NCBI GenBank assembly: GCA_945888515.1 | Contig: CAMDAD010000005.1 | Coordinates: 62,001 to 126,000, forward strand | DNA from: Akkermansia muciniphila | GTDB lineage: Bacteria > Verrucomicrobiota > Verrucomicrobiia > Verrucomicrobiales > Akkermansiaceae | Direction: 5' to 3' | Length of the DNA: 64,000 nt | Shown: positions 7,933-16,834 of the stretch, one piece after another | Layout of the letters: every line of letters begins with the position of its first letter | Position numbering within the stretch: position 1 is the first letter of the stretch | Notes under the pieces: generated by a model | Database searches by the model: none | What the model was told of the DNA's origin: nothing | What the model saw: the letters and a program-made list of their open reading frames with translations, nothing else | Translations under genes and position numbers: made by a program

Positions 7933-8955
7933 TCAGTCGGATAAGCCGAGCATGTGCATGATGTGTGTGGCCGTGAGAGCTCCCATGGTTTCACAATCGT
8001 GGAAGACATCGGTTTTGTGATATTTCATCAGATCTTTGGCGAGACGAATCACGTGACTGCGTGGCGCAAGTTCTTCACGCCGCATGATACCGAGCACGGC
8101 CTTGAGGCGGGTGTTTTCCACCCGGGCGCGACGAGCCATTTGCGCGCGTTCTTCCTCGACGTATTGTTCGATGGTGCGGCGGTTCAGTTCCTTGAAAGCC
8201 AGCTTGGTGACGGCTCGGTTGGAATCGAAATGATACGCGAGATACGTGTGGCCAGGACCTTCGTAAGATTGTTGGTCGAAGTCGATGGGGCGCACGCGGT
8301 ATTGCACTTCCTCAAAGTCCGGCGTGATATCGACGACATAATTCACGCTGCGCATGTCGCCGAGCAAGCGGATGAAGCAGCGCTCGTTAAATTTCGTGAA
8401 CTCCTTGGCGATTCGCACGCGATTGAGTTCGGGGCGTTTGAGGTAGTCGCGTTGAAAAACATTTCCAGGAACGCCAGCGATGTGCTCTTCGATGAGCGTA
8501 TTGCCATTGATCAGATAGTTGATGCGATTGGGCGAAAGGATGTGCTCCAGCTCCAGGCCGTAGATGCGCGAGGCATCGGCTTGTTTGACATAGAAATAAT
8601 CCGAGTTGTCGTTGTAGAGATTGGTGATGCGGACGCGGAAGGGTTTGGAATTTCCGAACTCGCCGAAGTCGATGCGATCCACGCATAGGTGCTCGTGCAG
8701 GCCGCTTTCGCCGCCGATTTTTAGTTCGGTGTAAATGCGGATCAGGCGCGCGTGGAGGGACGCGCGCATCTCTGGCGAATACATTGCTGTCAACCACAGT
8801 GTCTCGTTGCCGTGCGGATCTTCGTAGGGGGAAACGCCATGGAAACGAAAGAGGTCGTCATAGACCATCGGGATCTCGATCTGCCGCGCGAAGCGATGCA
8901 AATACTGCCGCAGCAGGGCGGAGGGCGCATATTTTTCTTTGCAGCGCGAGATCAT
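7933..8955 (-). CDS. Conserved protein of unknown function (340 residues)
   Basis: I do not recognise a named family. The protein is soluble, with no signal peptide or membrane segment, and charged throughout. It has two well-structured-looking regions: about residues 95-180 (RVRITNLYNDNSDYFYVKQ, then YGLELEHILSPNRINYLING) and about 195-265, with RLLGDMRSVNYVVDITPD and a RVRPIDFDQQSYEG segment. The DFDQ patch and the preceding Asn recall kinase-like folds, but no glycine loop or catalytic HRD motif is visible, so this is only a hint. It lies 13 nt after pyrE on the same strand, and thus is probably co-transcribed with it, and upstream of tmRNA. Confidence 0.6.
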   Translation of the reverse strand: MISRCKEKYAPSALLRQYLHRFARQIEIPMVYDDLFRFHGVSPYEDPHGNETLWLTAMYSPEMRASLHARLIRIYTELKIGGESGLHEHLCVDRIDFGEFGNSKPFRVRITNLYNDNSDYFYVKQADASRIYGLELEHILSPNRINYLINGNTLIEEHIAGVPGNVFQRDYLKRPELNRVRIAKEFTKFNERCFIRLLGDMRSVNYVVDITPDFEEVQYRVRPIDFDQQSYEGPGHTYLAYHFDSNRAVTKLAFKELNRRTIEQYVEEERAQMARRARVENTRLKAVLGIMRREELAPRSHVIRLAKDLMKYHKTDVFHDCETMGALTATHIMHMLGLSD

Positions 8956-8968
8956 AAAAAGCTAGGGA

Positions 8969-9535
8969 TTAACCTAACAAGTCGCTGCGCGTGTAGAGCG
9001 CCAGCACGGGGATGCCGCGTTCTTCGATGGCGGCGCGGCCCCCTTCCTCGCGATCGACGAGCACCAGAGCGAAGGCGACTTTTCCGCCCTCGGCTTCGAT
9101 CGCATCGATGGCTTTCAAGGTCGATCCGCCGGTAGTGATCACATCATCTACTACGATCACCGTATTTCCCGAGGAAAAATTCCCTTCGATCTGCTTGCCG
9201 CGTCCGTGGCCTTTCGGCTCCTTGCGCACGGTGAAGACCTGAAGTGGAGCGGTGGGGTTCTCGCGGGCGGAAAACATGCCGACTGCGAGCGAAATCGGAT
9301 CCGCGCCCATGGTCATGCCGCCAATGGCATCGATGTGCAGGCCGTGCGCGGCGATGTATGCTTTCACGGCGGCCCAGCCGACCTCGCCGACGAAGTTCGC
9401 GCCATGGGCATCGAGCGTGGTGACACGGCAGTCGATGTAGAGATCGCTGATTTTTCCTGAGGCCAGCGTGAAGGTGCCAGTGCGGACGGATTTTTCTAAC
9501 AAGAGTGAGCGAAGTGCGGAAACGGAGTCAGACAT
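8969..9535 (-). CDS. pyrE: Orotate phosphoribosyltransferase
   Basis: PyrE joins orotate and PRPP to make OMP, the fifth step of pyrimidine synthesis. The PRPP-binding motif VIVVDDVITTGGS is present, with GGMTMGADPISLAVG upstream as the substrate loop and KEPKGHGRGKQIEG as the flexible catalytic loop. The ATG at 9535 gives 188 residues, a normal length; a TTG two codons upstream is less likely. No other pyr gene is adjacent. The downstream neighbour, the unknown 340-residue protein, is 13 nt away. Confidence 0.93.
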   Translation of the reverse strand: MSDSVSALRSLLLEKSVRTGTFTLASGKISDLYIDCRVTTLDAHGANFVGEVGWAAVKAYIAAHGLHIDAIGGMTMGADPISLAVGMFSARENPTAPLQVFTVRKEPKGHGRGKQIEGNFSSGNTVIVVDDVITTGGSTLKAIDAIEAEGGKVAFALVLVDREEGGRAAIEERGIPVLALYTRSDLLG

Positions 9536-9692
9536 GCCCAAAGTCTGTCGGAATTTTTCAGCGAGGAAAAGCAGGAATTGAGAAAAGTCTTCGGTTGTCT
9601 TTTTGTCGTGCCAACAACCTTCCTCAATCGTGGAAATGACCCCTCAGGCGGATTCACGCAGTGCTTGCTAGCGGGGGAGCATTTGTGGCAGG

Positions 9693-12600
9693 GTGGGTCG
9701 CGTGCCGCAGTCGGAATACAAGACCGAGACCGAGTCGCTCTGGAAAGAGCGGGCTTTCGCGATTCTGCGCCTGATTCCCGGCGTCGGCCGCTTGCGCTTT
9801 CTGCGGCCCGGCTTTGATGCGTTGTTAGGCCCCTTGATCGATGCCTTCGCGGCCTTCGCTCTGGCGGACAAGCGCATTGAAGACGATGAGGCTGATTTGA
9901 TTCTCGACTTGCTGCGTGCGGCGTTCCCCGAGGTGGACCACGGCTGGTTGGCGCGGCGCTTGCAGCGTTCCTTGCGCAATCCGCGTTCTCTCAATCACAT
10001 CGCGGCGGAACTGCACGAACGGCTTGATGATTTGGGTAAGCTGGCGCTGGGTTTTCAATTGTGGACCTTGGTGGATGCTGCTGGTCGATCAGCGCCGCTG
10101 CGCGTGACCTTCGATGTGTTCATGCGGCGACTGGGTCGCCCGGACTACGGCAGAGAAATCCTTCAGGAAATGGCGGATGACGATGAGATCGTGCAGGCGG
10201 GAAGTTTCGAGCGCGTGACCTTTGGCGAGGCGGGTAAAGCGGACGTGGTGCTGCCTCCGCAGGCGCACGATCACAGCTTCCGCGTCTATCGTGTGGGCGA
10301 TTTGGTGATGCTGCGCAATACGGGACTGCTGCCTTTGTGGGTGCGCGGGCGTTCGTTAGAAAGTGGCAGTTTCCTGCGTTTGCGCGAACGTCAGGCACTC
10401 GCGGTTCCGGGATGGACCTTACAGCACGAGGATCTGGTGCATTTTCTCAACGTCAGAAAAACCGGTCTCATGCCGCGCATTTATATTGCCGTAAGTGATG
10501 AGGGCATCACGGCCGAGCGCACGAAAAGCCGACAAAGCCTCGCGGTGTTGCGCTTCGGCCTGCAGGTGGAGATCGAGGCGCTGCGCGAGACGGACTTGCA
10601 GGTCGGCACGCATCCTTCCCTGCGGATCGGGGAAAAAGTATCGTGTTTTCATCACAATCGATTGGTCGATCCAGATGGGGCCACGGCGGATCTGGAGGTC
10701 TTGCGCAAGCAGGCGATCAAGGAGGGCGGGCGATTCCGCATCGATAACAAACGCCGACGCTTCCGTGTGTCGAACGATCCCACGGCAATTGCGAAGGGAG
10801 ACCTGCTCATTACCGCCGGATTATCGCCGCGTGTGGTGTTAGAAATGCGTTACGTGCCCGAGGAATCGGCTGGGTATGTGGAGGTGATCGCGTCCGAGGG
10901 CGCGGTGACGATAGGCGATTTGCCGCTCCGTGGGGTCACGCGCTTGGAGGAGGGTGGGCTGATCCGCTTATCGCCGCGTCAGGCGCTGCGCTGTCGGTTT
11001 TCTGAGCACCTCATCGATGAAGAGCGCCACGTGATCGAGTCGCTGGTGGTGGAGGACTTGATTCACGATTTCAGCTACGAGGTACGTGCCTTGGACAATC
11101 TCAGCTTCACCGTGCAGCGCGGCGAAATGCTTTGCATCATCGGCCCCAGCGGCTCGGGGAAATCAACCTTGCTCTCTGCGCTGTCGGGACAGCTCGAGCC
11201 GACCCGTGGACGCGTGAAACTGAATGGTGTTTCGCTTTACAAAAATCGTGAAGAGTTGGTGCGCTTTATCGCCTACATGGCACAGGAAGAGGCCTTGTTT
11301 CCGCAGCTCACCGTGCGCGAGCATTTGCGCCATGCGGCCTCGATCCGACGTCCCGCGCAGTCCGCCGCGGATCGCGAGCGCCGCATCGATATCGTCCTAG
11401 CCGATCTCGGTCTGCAAGGACTCTCGCACCGGCGTGTCGGTTCGCCAGGAGAAAAAACTCTGTCGGGCGGCGAGCGTTCGCGTTTGAATCTTGGGCTCGA
11501 TCTGGTTAGTGCGGCGGAGGTTTACTTGTTTGACGAGCCGATCTCTGGGCTTTCCTCGAAAGACTCCGAGCATGTGGCGGAAACGCTTCGTGCGATGGCG
11601 CGCGACAAGATCGTCATCTGCTCGTTGCATCGTCCCGGCGCTCAGGTGCTACGTTTGTTTGACAAAGTCCTGCTGCTCGATTCCGGCGGTCGGCTCGCGT
11701 ATTTCGGTTCGCCACATGAAATGACCGAATACTTCCGACTCGCTTGTCACGAGTTGAGCATTGCGCATCCGGCGATGTCATCGCAGAGCGCCTTGGGAGC
11801 GGACTTTGTGTTCGATGTATTGGAGACGCCCTTGAACACCATAGGCGGAGGTCAGAATCCCATGGCGGCACGGCGTTTTCCGCCCACGTTTTGGCAGGAG
11901 CGTTTCGAGAGCGAGACGCTGATTCTCTCACTACAACGCAACACCGATGGACCGGCCTCGCGTCTTTCTGATGGTGCCTCGCTGATCAGCGAGCGCCCGT
12001 TTCCGCAGCGTCGTCGTCGCCGGGTGCAGGAGGTTTTTTCCCTGTTCGCTTCCCACTTTCAGCGCTCGCTTCTCTCGAAATTCCGTACGCGCGGCACGAT
12101 GTATTCCACACTGCTGGAAGCGCCGCTGTTGGGTGGTTTGATTGCTTTTACGCTGCGTTCCTCGCCCGAGGGGGCATACGAGTTTCACACCGCGCTGCAC
12201 ATTCCCGCCTATCTGTTTCTGAGTGTCACGGTGGCGATGTTTCTCGGGCTAACGAACTCGGCTACCGAGATCTTGCGCGACAGGCAGGTGATCCGCCGCG
12301 AGCGCAATTGTTACCCCGGCGCTGGCATGTATGTGACGGCGAAATTTCTTGCATTGGCATTCGTGGCGACCTTGCAGTGTGGTGCCTACCTCGCCATCGC
12401 GCATCCGTTGTTGGAAATTCGCGGCATGTTTCTGGATCATTGGCTGTGGATGACGTTGACGGCCCTCACTGGCACTTCGCTCGCCTTGTTGGTCTCTTCC
12501 TTGGTGCGCACCGAACGCGCTGCGCTGACATCGGTGCCGTTGTTGTTAGTCCCTCAGATGCTGCTAGCCGGTGCACTCGTGCCGTTTAACGAGATGAACC

Positions 12601-13223
12601 GCGCGCTATTCGACGAGGTGGGCATCAATCGCGAGCGTGGCGGCACTCCAGTCCCGGCTCAGATGATGCCACTGCGCTATGCGTATGAGTCTATGGTCGT
12701 GGCTCAGGCAACGCGCAATCCTTTTGAAAAAGAGCGTATGCGTTTGCAGCAGCGTCTCGATACGATCACCGCCACGCGTGAACTCAGCAAAGAAAGTGCC
12801 GAGAGGCTGGAAGTGATGAAAATTTGCCTCACCAAGCTCTTGGCCGCTGGCAGCGTGAACGCCAGCGAGGGGGAGAGATTGGCGGCGACGATCGCCATGA
12901 TCGCCCGCCGTGGCGATCGCGAGGCGGCTGTGGCACTGAAGGTCTGGCCCGAGGAGGCAGAGGATCAGAAAAAGGCGGAGTCCGTGTGCGATTATTTTGT
13001 GAATGCCCGCATCGACCTCATGACCCGCGAGGCCGAGGCATTCCGCGTGGATTACCGGAATCAGAAGCAACGGGCGATCTATCTCGCGCTAGAGCAACCG
13101 CTGTGGACGGAGCGCTGGATGGACACACTCCGCCGCAACGGGATCGTGCTGGCCTTGTTCATTCTGCTTTGCCCGGCACTGGCTGCTTACATTCTGCGAC
13201 GCCAGAATCGGCGCGTTCGCTGA
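9693..13223 (+). CDS. Large ABC transporter, ATPase and ABC-2 permease fused, with long N-terminal regulatory region
   Basis: This 1176-residue protein starts at a GTG with GGGGGAG about 15 nt upstream. Residues 50-130 look like a TerB-type helical domain (FALADKRIEDDEADLILDLL). Residues about 190-440 are mostly beta and may hold FHA-like modules. An ABCG-type ATPase follows, with Walker A GPSGSGKST from 484, signature LSGGERSRLN from 590, Walker B VYLFDEP from 610 and the switch His in SLHRPG. From about residue 820 onward there are membrane helices of an ABC-2 (white-type) permease, interrupted by a charged coiled region near 1010-1120. This order resembles FHA-ABC-ABC2 half transporters such as mycobacterial Rv1747. 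The cargo is unknown; a dimer would make a full exporter. Confidence 0.82.
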   Translation: MGRVPQSEYKTETESLWKERAFAILRLIPGVGRLRFLRPGFDALLGPLIDAFAAFALADKRIEDDEADLILDLLRAAFPEVDHGWLARRLQRSLRNPRSLNHIAAELHERLDDLGKLALGFQLWTLVDAAGRSAPLRVTFDVFMRRLGRPDYGREILQEMADDDEIVQAGSFERVTFGEAGKADVVLPPQAHDHSFRVYRVGDLVMLRNTGLLPLWVRGRSLESGSFLRLRERQALAVPGWTLQHEDLVHFLNVRKTGLMPRIYIAVSDEGITAERTKSRQSLAVLRFGLQVEIEALRETDLQVGTHPSLRIGEKVSCFHHNRLVDPDGATADLEVLRKQAIKEGGRFRIDNKRRRFRVSNDPTAIAKGDLLITAGLSPRVVLEMRYVPEESAGYVEVIASEGAVTIGDLPLRGVTRLEEGGLIRLSPRQALRCRFSEHLIDEERHVIESLVVEDLIHDFSYEVRALDNLSFTVQRGEMLCIIGPSGSGKSTLLSALSGQLEPTRGRVKLNGVSLYKNREELVRFIAYMAQEEALFPQLTVREHLRHAASIRRPAQSAADRERRIDIVLADLGLQGLSHRRVGSPGEKTLSGGERSRLNLGLDLVSAAEVYLFDEPISGLSSKDSEHVAETLRAMARDKIVICSLHRPGAQVLRLFDKVLLLDSGGRLAYFGSPHEMTEYFRLACHELSIAHPAMSSQSALGADFVFDVLETPLNTIGGGQNPMAARRFPPTFWQERFESETLILSLQRNTDGPASRLSDGASLISERPFPQRRRRRVQEVFSLFASHFQRSLLSKFRTRGTMYSTLLEAPLLGGLIAFTLRSSPEGAYEFHTALHIPAYLFLSVTVAMFLGLTNSATEILRDRQVIRRERNCYPGAGMYVTAKFLALAFVATLQCGAYLAIAHPLLEIRGMFLDHWLWMTLTALTGTSLALLVSSLVRTERAALTSVPLLLVPQMLLAGALVPFNEMNRALFDEVGINRERGGTPVPAQMMPLRYAYESMVVAQATRNPFEKERMRLQQRLDTITATRELSKESAERLEVMKICLTKLLAAGSVNASEGERLAATIAMIARRGDREAAVALKVWPEEAEDQKKAESVCDYFVNARIDLMTREAEAFRVDYRNQKQRAIYLALEQPLWTERWMDTLRRNGIVLALFILLCPALAAYILRRQNRRVR

Positions 13224-13344
13224 GGTGCAGATCGGCTCCAGCGGGTGCGGCCGTAGCCGGACCCATCAGGGAAGGCGAGATGGATCAATTGTCACACTAT
13301 TTTGATTGACTACGAACGTCTTATTGCCAAAGACTTGTGTGTTT

Positions 13345-16300
13345 ATGAAATCAATCTCCCGCGCGCGCCATTCCACATCGTTTCTCCTGCTTGCATGGAT
13401 CATGGCTGCTGTTGTTCTGCCGCTGGGTTTCTCTTCCGGTCTGCGTGCCCAGTCGACCGGAAGCGGTATGCTATTCAATCGCAATCTCACCACTCAGGAA
13501 ATCGTCCCACACGAGACGGATGGGAAAGTGGTCCGTTTTGCGCTGTCTTCCTCTCCGCTCTCGGTAACACTGCAAGGAATGAATGACGAAAATGGTCGCT
13601 GGCAGAGTCTGATGGTAGTTCCTCGCGTTCGTGCCAAGCTCAACCGGATTTCCATTCCCAAGGGTTGGGAAAATTCCGACCTGCGCGTGGTCGCCCACTA
13701 TCGCTTATCGAACTCCAAGCGCGAGACAATCGGATCGAGCGTCAATGCAACCGAGCGTGTGGTGACTTTTTCTCTCCGCCGCAATTCCCGATTCTATTCC
13801 ATCGAGGCCCGCCCCGATCGCAAGGCCGCCTGGACGCGTGTCAGCACGATCGCGGCGGATCCATCGGTCACGAGGTATCGCGTGCCTTTGCCTTCCTCTA
13901 TCGCTGCGGGCTCTGAGGTGCGTGTGGTGGCTGTGCGCGAAGCCTCCCCGGTGCCTACCGCATTGGCTTCTTCCTTACCTACCGCTATGCGCGGCGGGCC
14001 TTCGCGTTTCGCTGCCGCCATCAAAGTGTCTTCGTCGCGTGTTTTGAGCAATGACGTTGTGACACCGCAAACTCCCGGTGGCGCAAATCCGGGCGTAACA
14101 ACCAACACACCTCAGGAGTCGGACATCTGGAAAATCCGCGGAAATACCATCTACTTTTTCAATCGCTTGCGTGGCCTTCAGGTCATAGATACCTCGAATC
14201 CCGCGAATCCTCAGATTTCCGAGCTGGAAATTGCCGCTGTGGGCGAGGAAATGTATCTGTTAGGCGGTGATGCATCTCAGGCCGACCGTGCGCTGCTGAT
14301 CAGCGGGTTGCCTTGGACTCCGTCCGCCCCAGAGTCAACACGGATCCACCATATCTCACTCATGGCCGGTCAGCTCAGCGAAGCCGGTTCCCTCGATTTG
14401 CCAGGCTCTTATGTCGAGAGTCGTATGATCGGTAGCTTTCTGCACGTCGTAACGACGCAATGGTCCTCCAGTAGCGGCGCTTGGCAGCCACGCACCTACT
14501 TGACCACGGTCGATTTCTCCAGCGGCAGCCTCGTTTCCAGCGCGGAGCAAATCGTCGACTACTCGGCATCTCAAGTCGGCGCCACAGGAAAATACCTGTG
14601 GTTGGCCGCGGAAACATCAGGTCATTCCGGTAATCACCAGTTGCTTGCTTTCCCCATCGCCGCTGATGGCTCGCTCGGAACTCCCAAACAAACGCTCGTT
14701 GGTGGCAGAATCCAGGATAAGTTCAAGGTGGGCGATACTTTGGATGGCTTGGCTGTCGTGGTGCAAAACTGGGAACGGTGGGAGCAAGTGACCTCGGTGG
14801 AAACATACGCAGACAATGGCACGGAACTGTCCGCCAGTGGCTCGGTCGAGCTGATCCGCGGCGAATTTCTTTACGCTACGCGCTTTGATGAGGATCGCTG
14901 CTACGTGGTCACGTTCCGCCAGACCGATCCGCTCTGGATCGTCGATCTCGCCGTCCCCGCCACTCCTACCATCCGTGGACATCTGGAAGTGCCCGGCTGG
15001 TCCACTTACATTCAACCCCTAGGAGATGTCTTGATCGCCGTCGGACGCGATGGCGGGAAAACTCAAGTTTCGATGTTCGATGTTTCCAACCCCGATCAGC
15101 CGACGCTAGCTCAACGCATCGATGTCGGGACTTCTTGGTCGTGGAGTGAGGCGGATTGGACGGAGAAAGCTGTCAAGATCCTGCCTGATTCCGGCTTGAT
15201 TCTCATTCCCGTGGTAGAATACGCAGATGGCGGCGCCACGCAGCGGGTTTCGCTTGTCGATTTCGATGTCGCGGCGAAGACCTTGACACCGCGAGGAGCG
15301 ATTGAGCACGATTTTTCCCCACGCCGCGCGGCTTTGCTCGCGGATGATATCATCGCCTCGGTTTCGAACCGACAGTTGCTTTTGGTCGATGCTTCCAATC
15401 GGGATGTGCCGGTTGTCGTGACCGACCGCGTGCTTGCGTTCGGCGTAGATCGCGTGGTGACTCATGAGGGAGTAGCGCTGATGTTTGAAAACGGCGATGG
15501 TTCTTGGGCCAGCGTGAATCGTAACACGGTTCTTCGTTCAGCGGCGATGAACGACCTAAAGACGATTCTCTCAGAAATTGAGTTGCCCTGTTCTTCGGTG
15601 AGTGCGGCGGCCGTGTATGGGGATCGATTGGTAGTGGTGGAAGAGTCGAATTCGTGGATTTACCGCCCTTTTGCGCGATCGGGAGTTCCCTCTGACTCGA
15701 ATGCGGTCCTCAGCGTCTGGTCTTTGGAAAATCCCGCGCAGCCGGTGCTGATCGGCCGGATATCCTTGCCCTTCGCTTCGGGCTCCTCCGCGCAAATCCT
15801 CGGGCTGTCAGATGGAATGATCGCCATTGCCTCACGCAGCAGCGGTTGGTATCACTGGCTGCGTCCCCTGCCGTTTCTGGTGACTCCTATGGTTGATTCT
15901 ACATCTCCGCTGGTCTCCGCAAGGCTTTCCGACATGCCACCGATGATGGGCATGGGTGGACAGGGTCTACGGATTGCGGTAGCCCAGATCGCTTCCGATA
16001 CTCCCACCGTCCTGGGCTCCTGGAACCTCGAGGGTGACTCTTACAGTGGCATTTCTGATGTGTTTGCCAACGGGGACTTGCTGGCTTTCAGCTTCGAGCG
16101 GTCAGAGGCAATGGAAGCAAATACTTCCGAACGCTATTACGTAGATGGTTGGATGTCGTCATCGGTTCGCTCGTGGCTGCAAATACTGGATCTGGCGGAT
16201 CCCACAGCGCCGATGCCATGGGCACCGGTTCAGGTTCCGGGTTCACTTGTTTCGTTGTCGGAGTGGACTCGCTCGGGAGCCACTGTTTTCACTCGCTCGG

Positions 16301-16689
16301 GAGATCGGATCGCTGCACTCGGATTCAACGGTGAAACCGCGCCTGTCGTGGCGGAGGTGAAAGCGGGGTTCGCTCATGTCATGATCGGCTCAGTACTTTT
16401 CGCGGCTTCCGACCAAGGAATCGCACGGCGTGAGTTTTCCTCCATGAATGGCAGTTGGGATCCCGCTACTTTCTGGCCCTTGGATCAGGCCAGCTCGATC
16501 CACTCGCTGATGCAATTGGATGGAGCACTGGCGGCGATTAGCCACAACCAAGCATGGATTCTCGGAGCAGATCAATCTTTCGTCGGATACGACATCCTCA
16601 GCAGCGCCCATTTCGATGCCGCGGCTCGGTCCGGTGATACATGGGTCGTGCCAGCAGGGGAATACGGCCCGCTGCTGCTCAAGCCCTGA
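13345..16689 (+). CDS. Secreted beta-propeller domain protein (1114 residues)
   Basis: Start is the ATG at 13345, giving a long signal peptide (about residues 1-38, ending LRAQ). An earlier in-frame TTG at 13306 is less likely. The N-terminal 230 residues are beta-type sequence of the kind seen in verrucomicrobial secreted proteins. From about residue 255 onward the sequence is a beta-propeller resembling the secreted Beta_propel family (PF09826), with VIDTSNPANPQIS, MFDVSNPDQPTL and SLENPAQPVLIG as blade-edge motifs. Such motifs suggest a surface or periplasmic protein binding partners rather than an enzyme, and no catalytic signature is visible. The gene stands 121 nt after the ABC transporter and 145 nt before the esterase. 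Confidence 0.75.
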   Translation: MKSISRARHSTSFLLLAWIMAAVVLPLGFSSGLRAQSTGSGMLFNRNLTTQEIVPHETDGKVVRFALSSSPLSVTLQGMNDENGRWQSLMVVPRVRAKLNRISIPKGWENSDLRVVAHYRLSNSKRETIGSSVNATERVVTFSLRRNSRFYSIEARPDRKAAWTRVSTIAADPSVTRYRVPLPSSIAAGSEVRVVAVREASPVPTALASSLPTAMRGGPSRFAAAIKVSSSRVLSNDVVTPQTPGGANPGVTTNTPQESDIWKIRGNTIYFFNRLRGLQVIDTSNPANPQISELEIAAVGEEMYLLGGDASQADRALLISGLPWTPSAPESTRIHHISLMAGQLSEAGSLDLPGSYVESRMIGSFLHVVTTQWSSSSGAWQPRTYLTTVDFSSGSLVSSAEQIVDYSASQVGATGKYLWLAAETSGHSGNHQLLAFPIAADGSLGTPKQTLVGGRIQDKFKVGDTLDGLAVVVQNWERWEQVTSVETYADNGTELSASGSVELIRGEFLYATRFDEDRCYVVTFRQTDPLWIVDLAVPATPTIRGHLEVPGWSTYIQPLGDVLIAVGRDGGKTQVSMFDVSNPDQPTLAQRIDVGTSWSWSEADWTEKAVKILPDSGLILIPVVEYADGGATQRVSLVDFDVAAKTLTPRGAIEHDFSPRRAALLADDIIASVSNRQLLLVDASNRDVPVVVTDRVLAFGVDRVVTHEGVALMFENGDGSWASVNRNTVLRSAAMNDLKTILSEIELPCSSVSAAAVYGDRLVVVEESNSWIYRPFARSGVPSDSNAVLSVWSLENPAQPVLIGRISLPFASGSSAQILGLSDGMIAIASRSSGWYHWLRPLPFLVTPMVDSTSPLVSARLSDMPPMMGMGGQGLRIAVAQIASDTPTVLGSWNLEGDSYSGISDVFANGDLLAFSFERSEAMEANTSERYYVDGWMSSSVRSWLQILDLADPTAPMPWAPVQVPGSLVSLSEWTRSGATVFTRSGDRIAALGFNGETAPVVAEVKAGFAHVMIGSVLFAASDQGIARREFSSMNGSWDPATFWPLDQASSIHSLMQLDGALAAISHNQAWILGADQSFVGYDILSSAHFDAAARSGDTWVVPAGEYGPLLLKP

Positions 16690-16834
16690 ACCGATCGGTC
16701 GCTCTGGCATCGATCGCGTCTGGCATGCCTCCGGCAGGATATGGTCGAGTTCTGGCGTATGCATTCTCGCGTTTGAGTGAAGTCTCCGCAGTTTCTTGAA
16801 AAAGAAGCATGCCTCACGCGGTAGTCCTACACTC

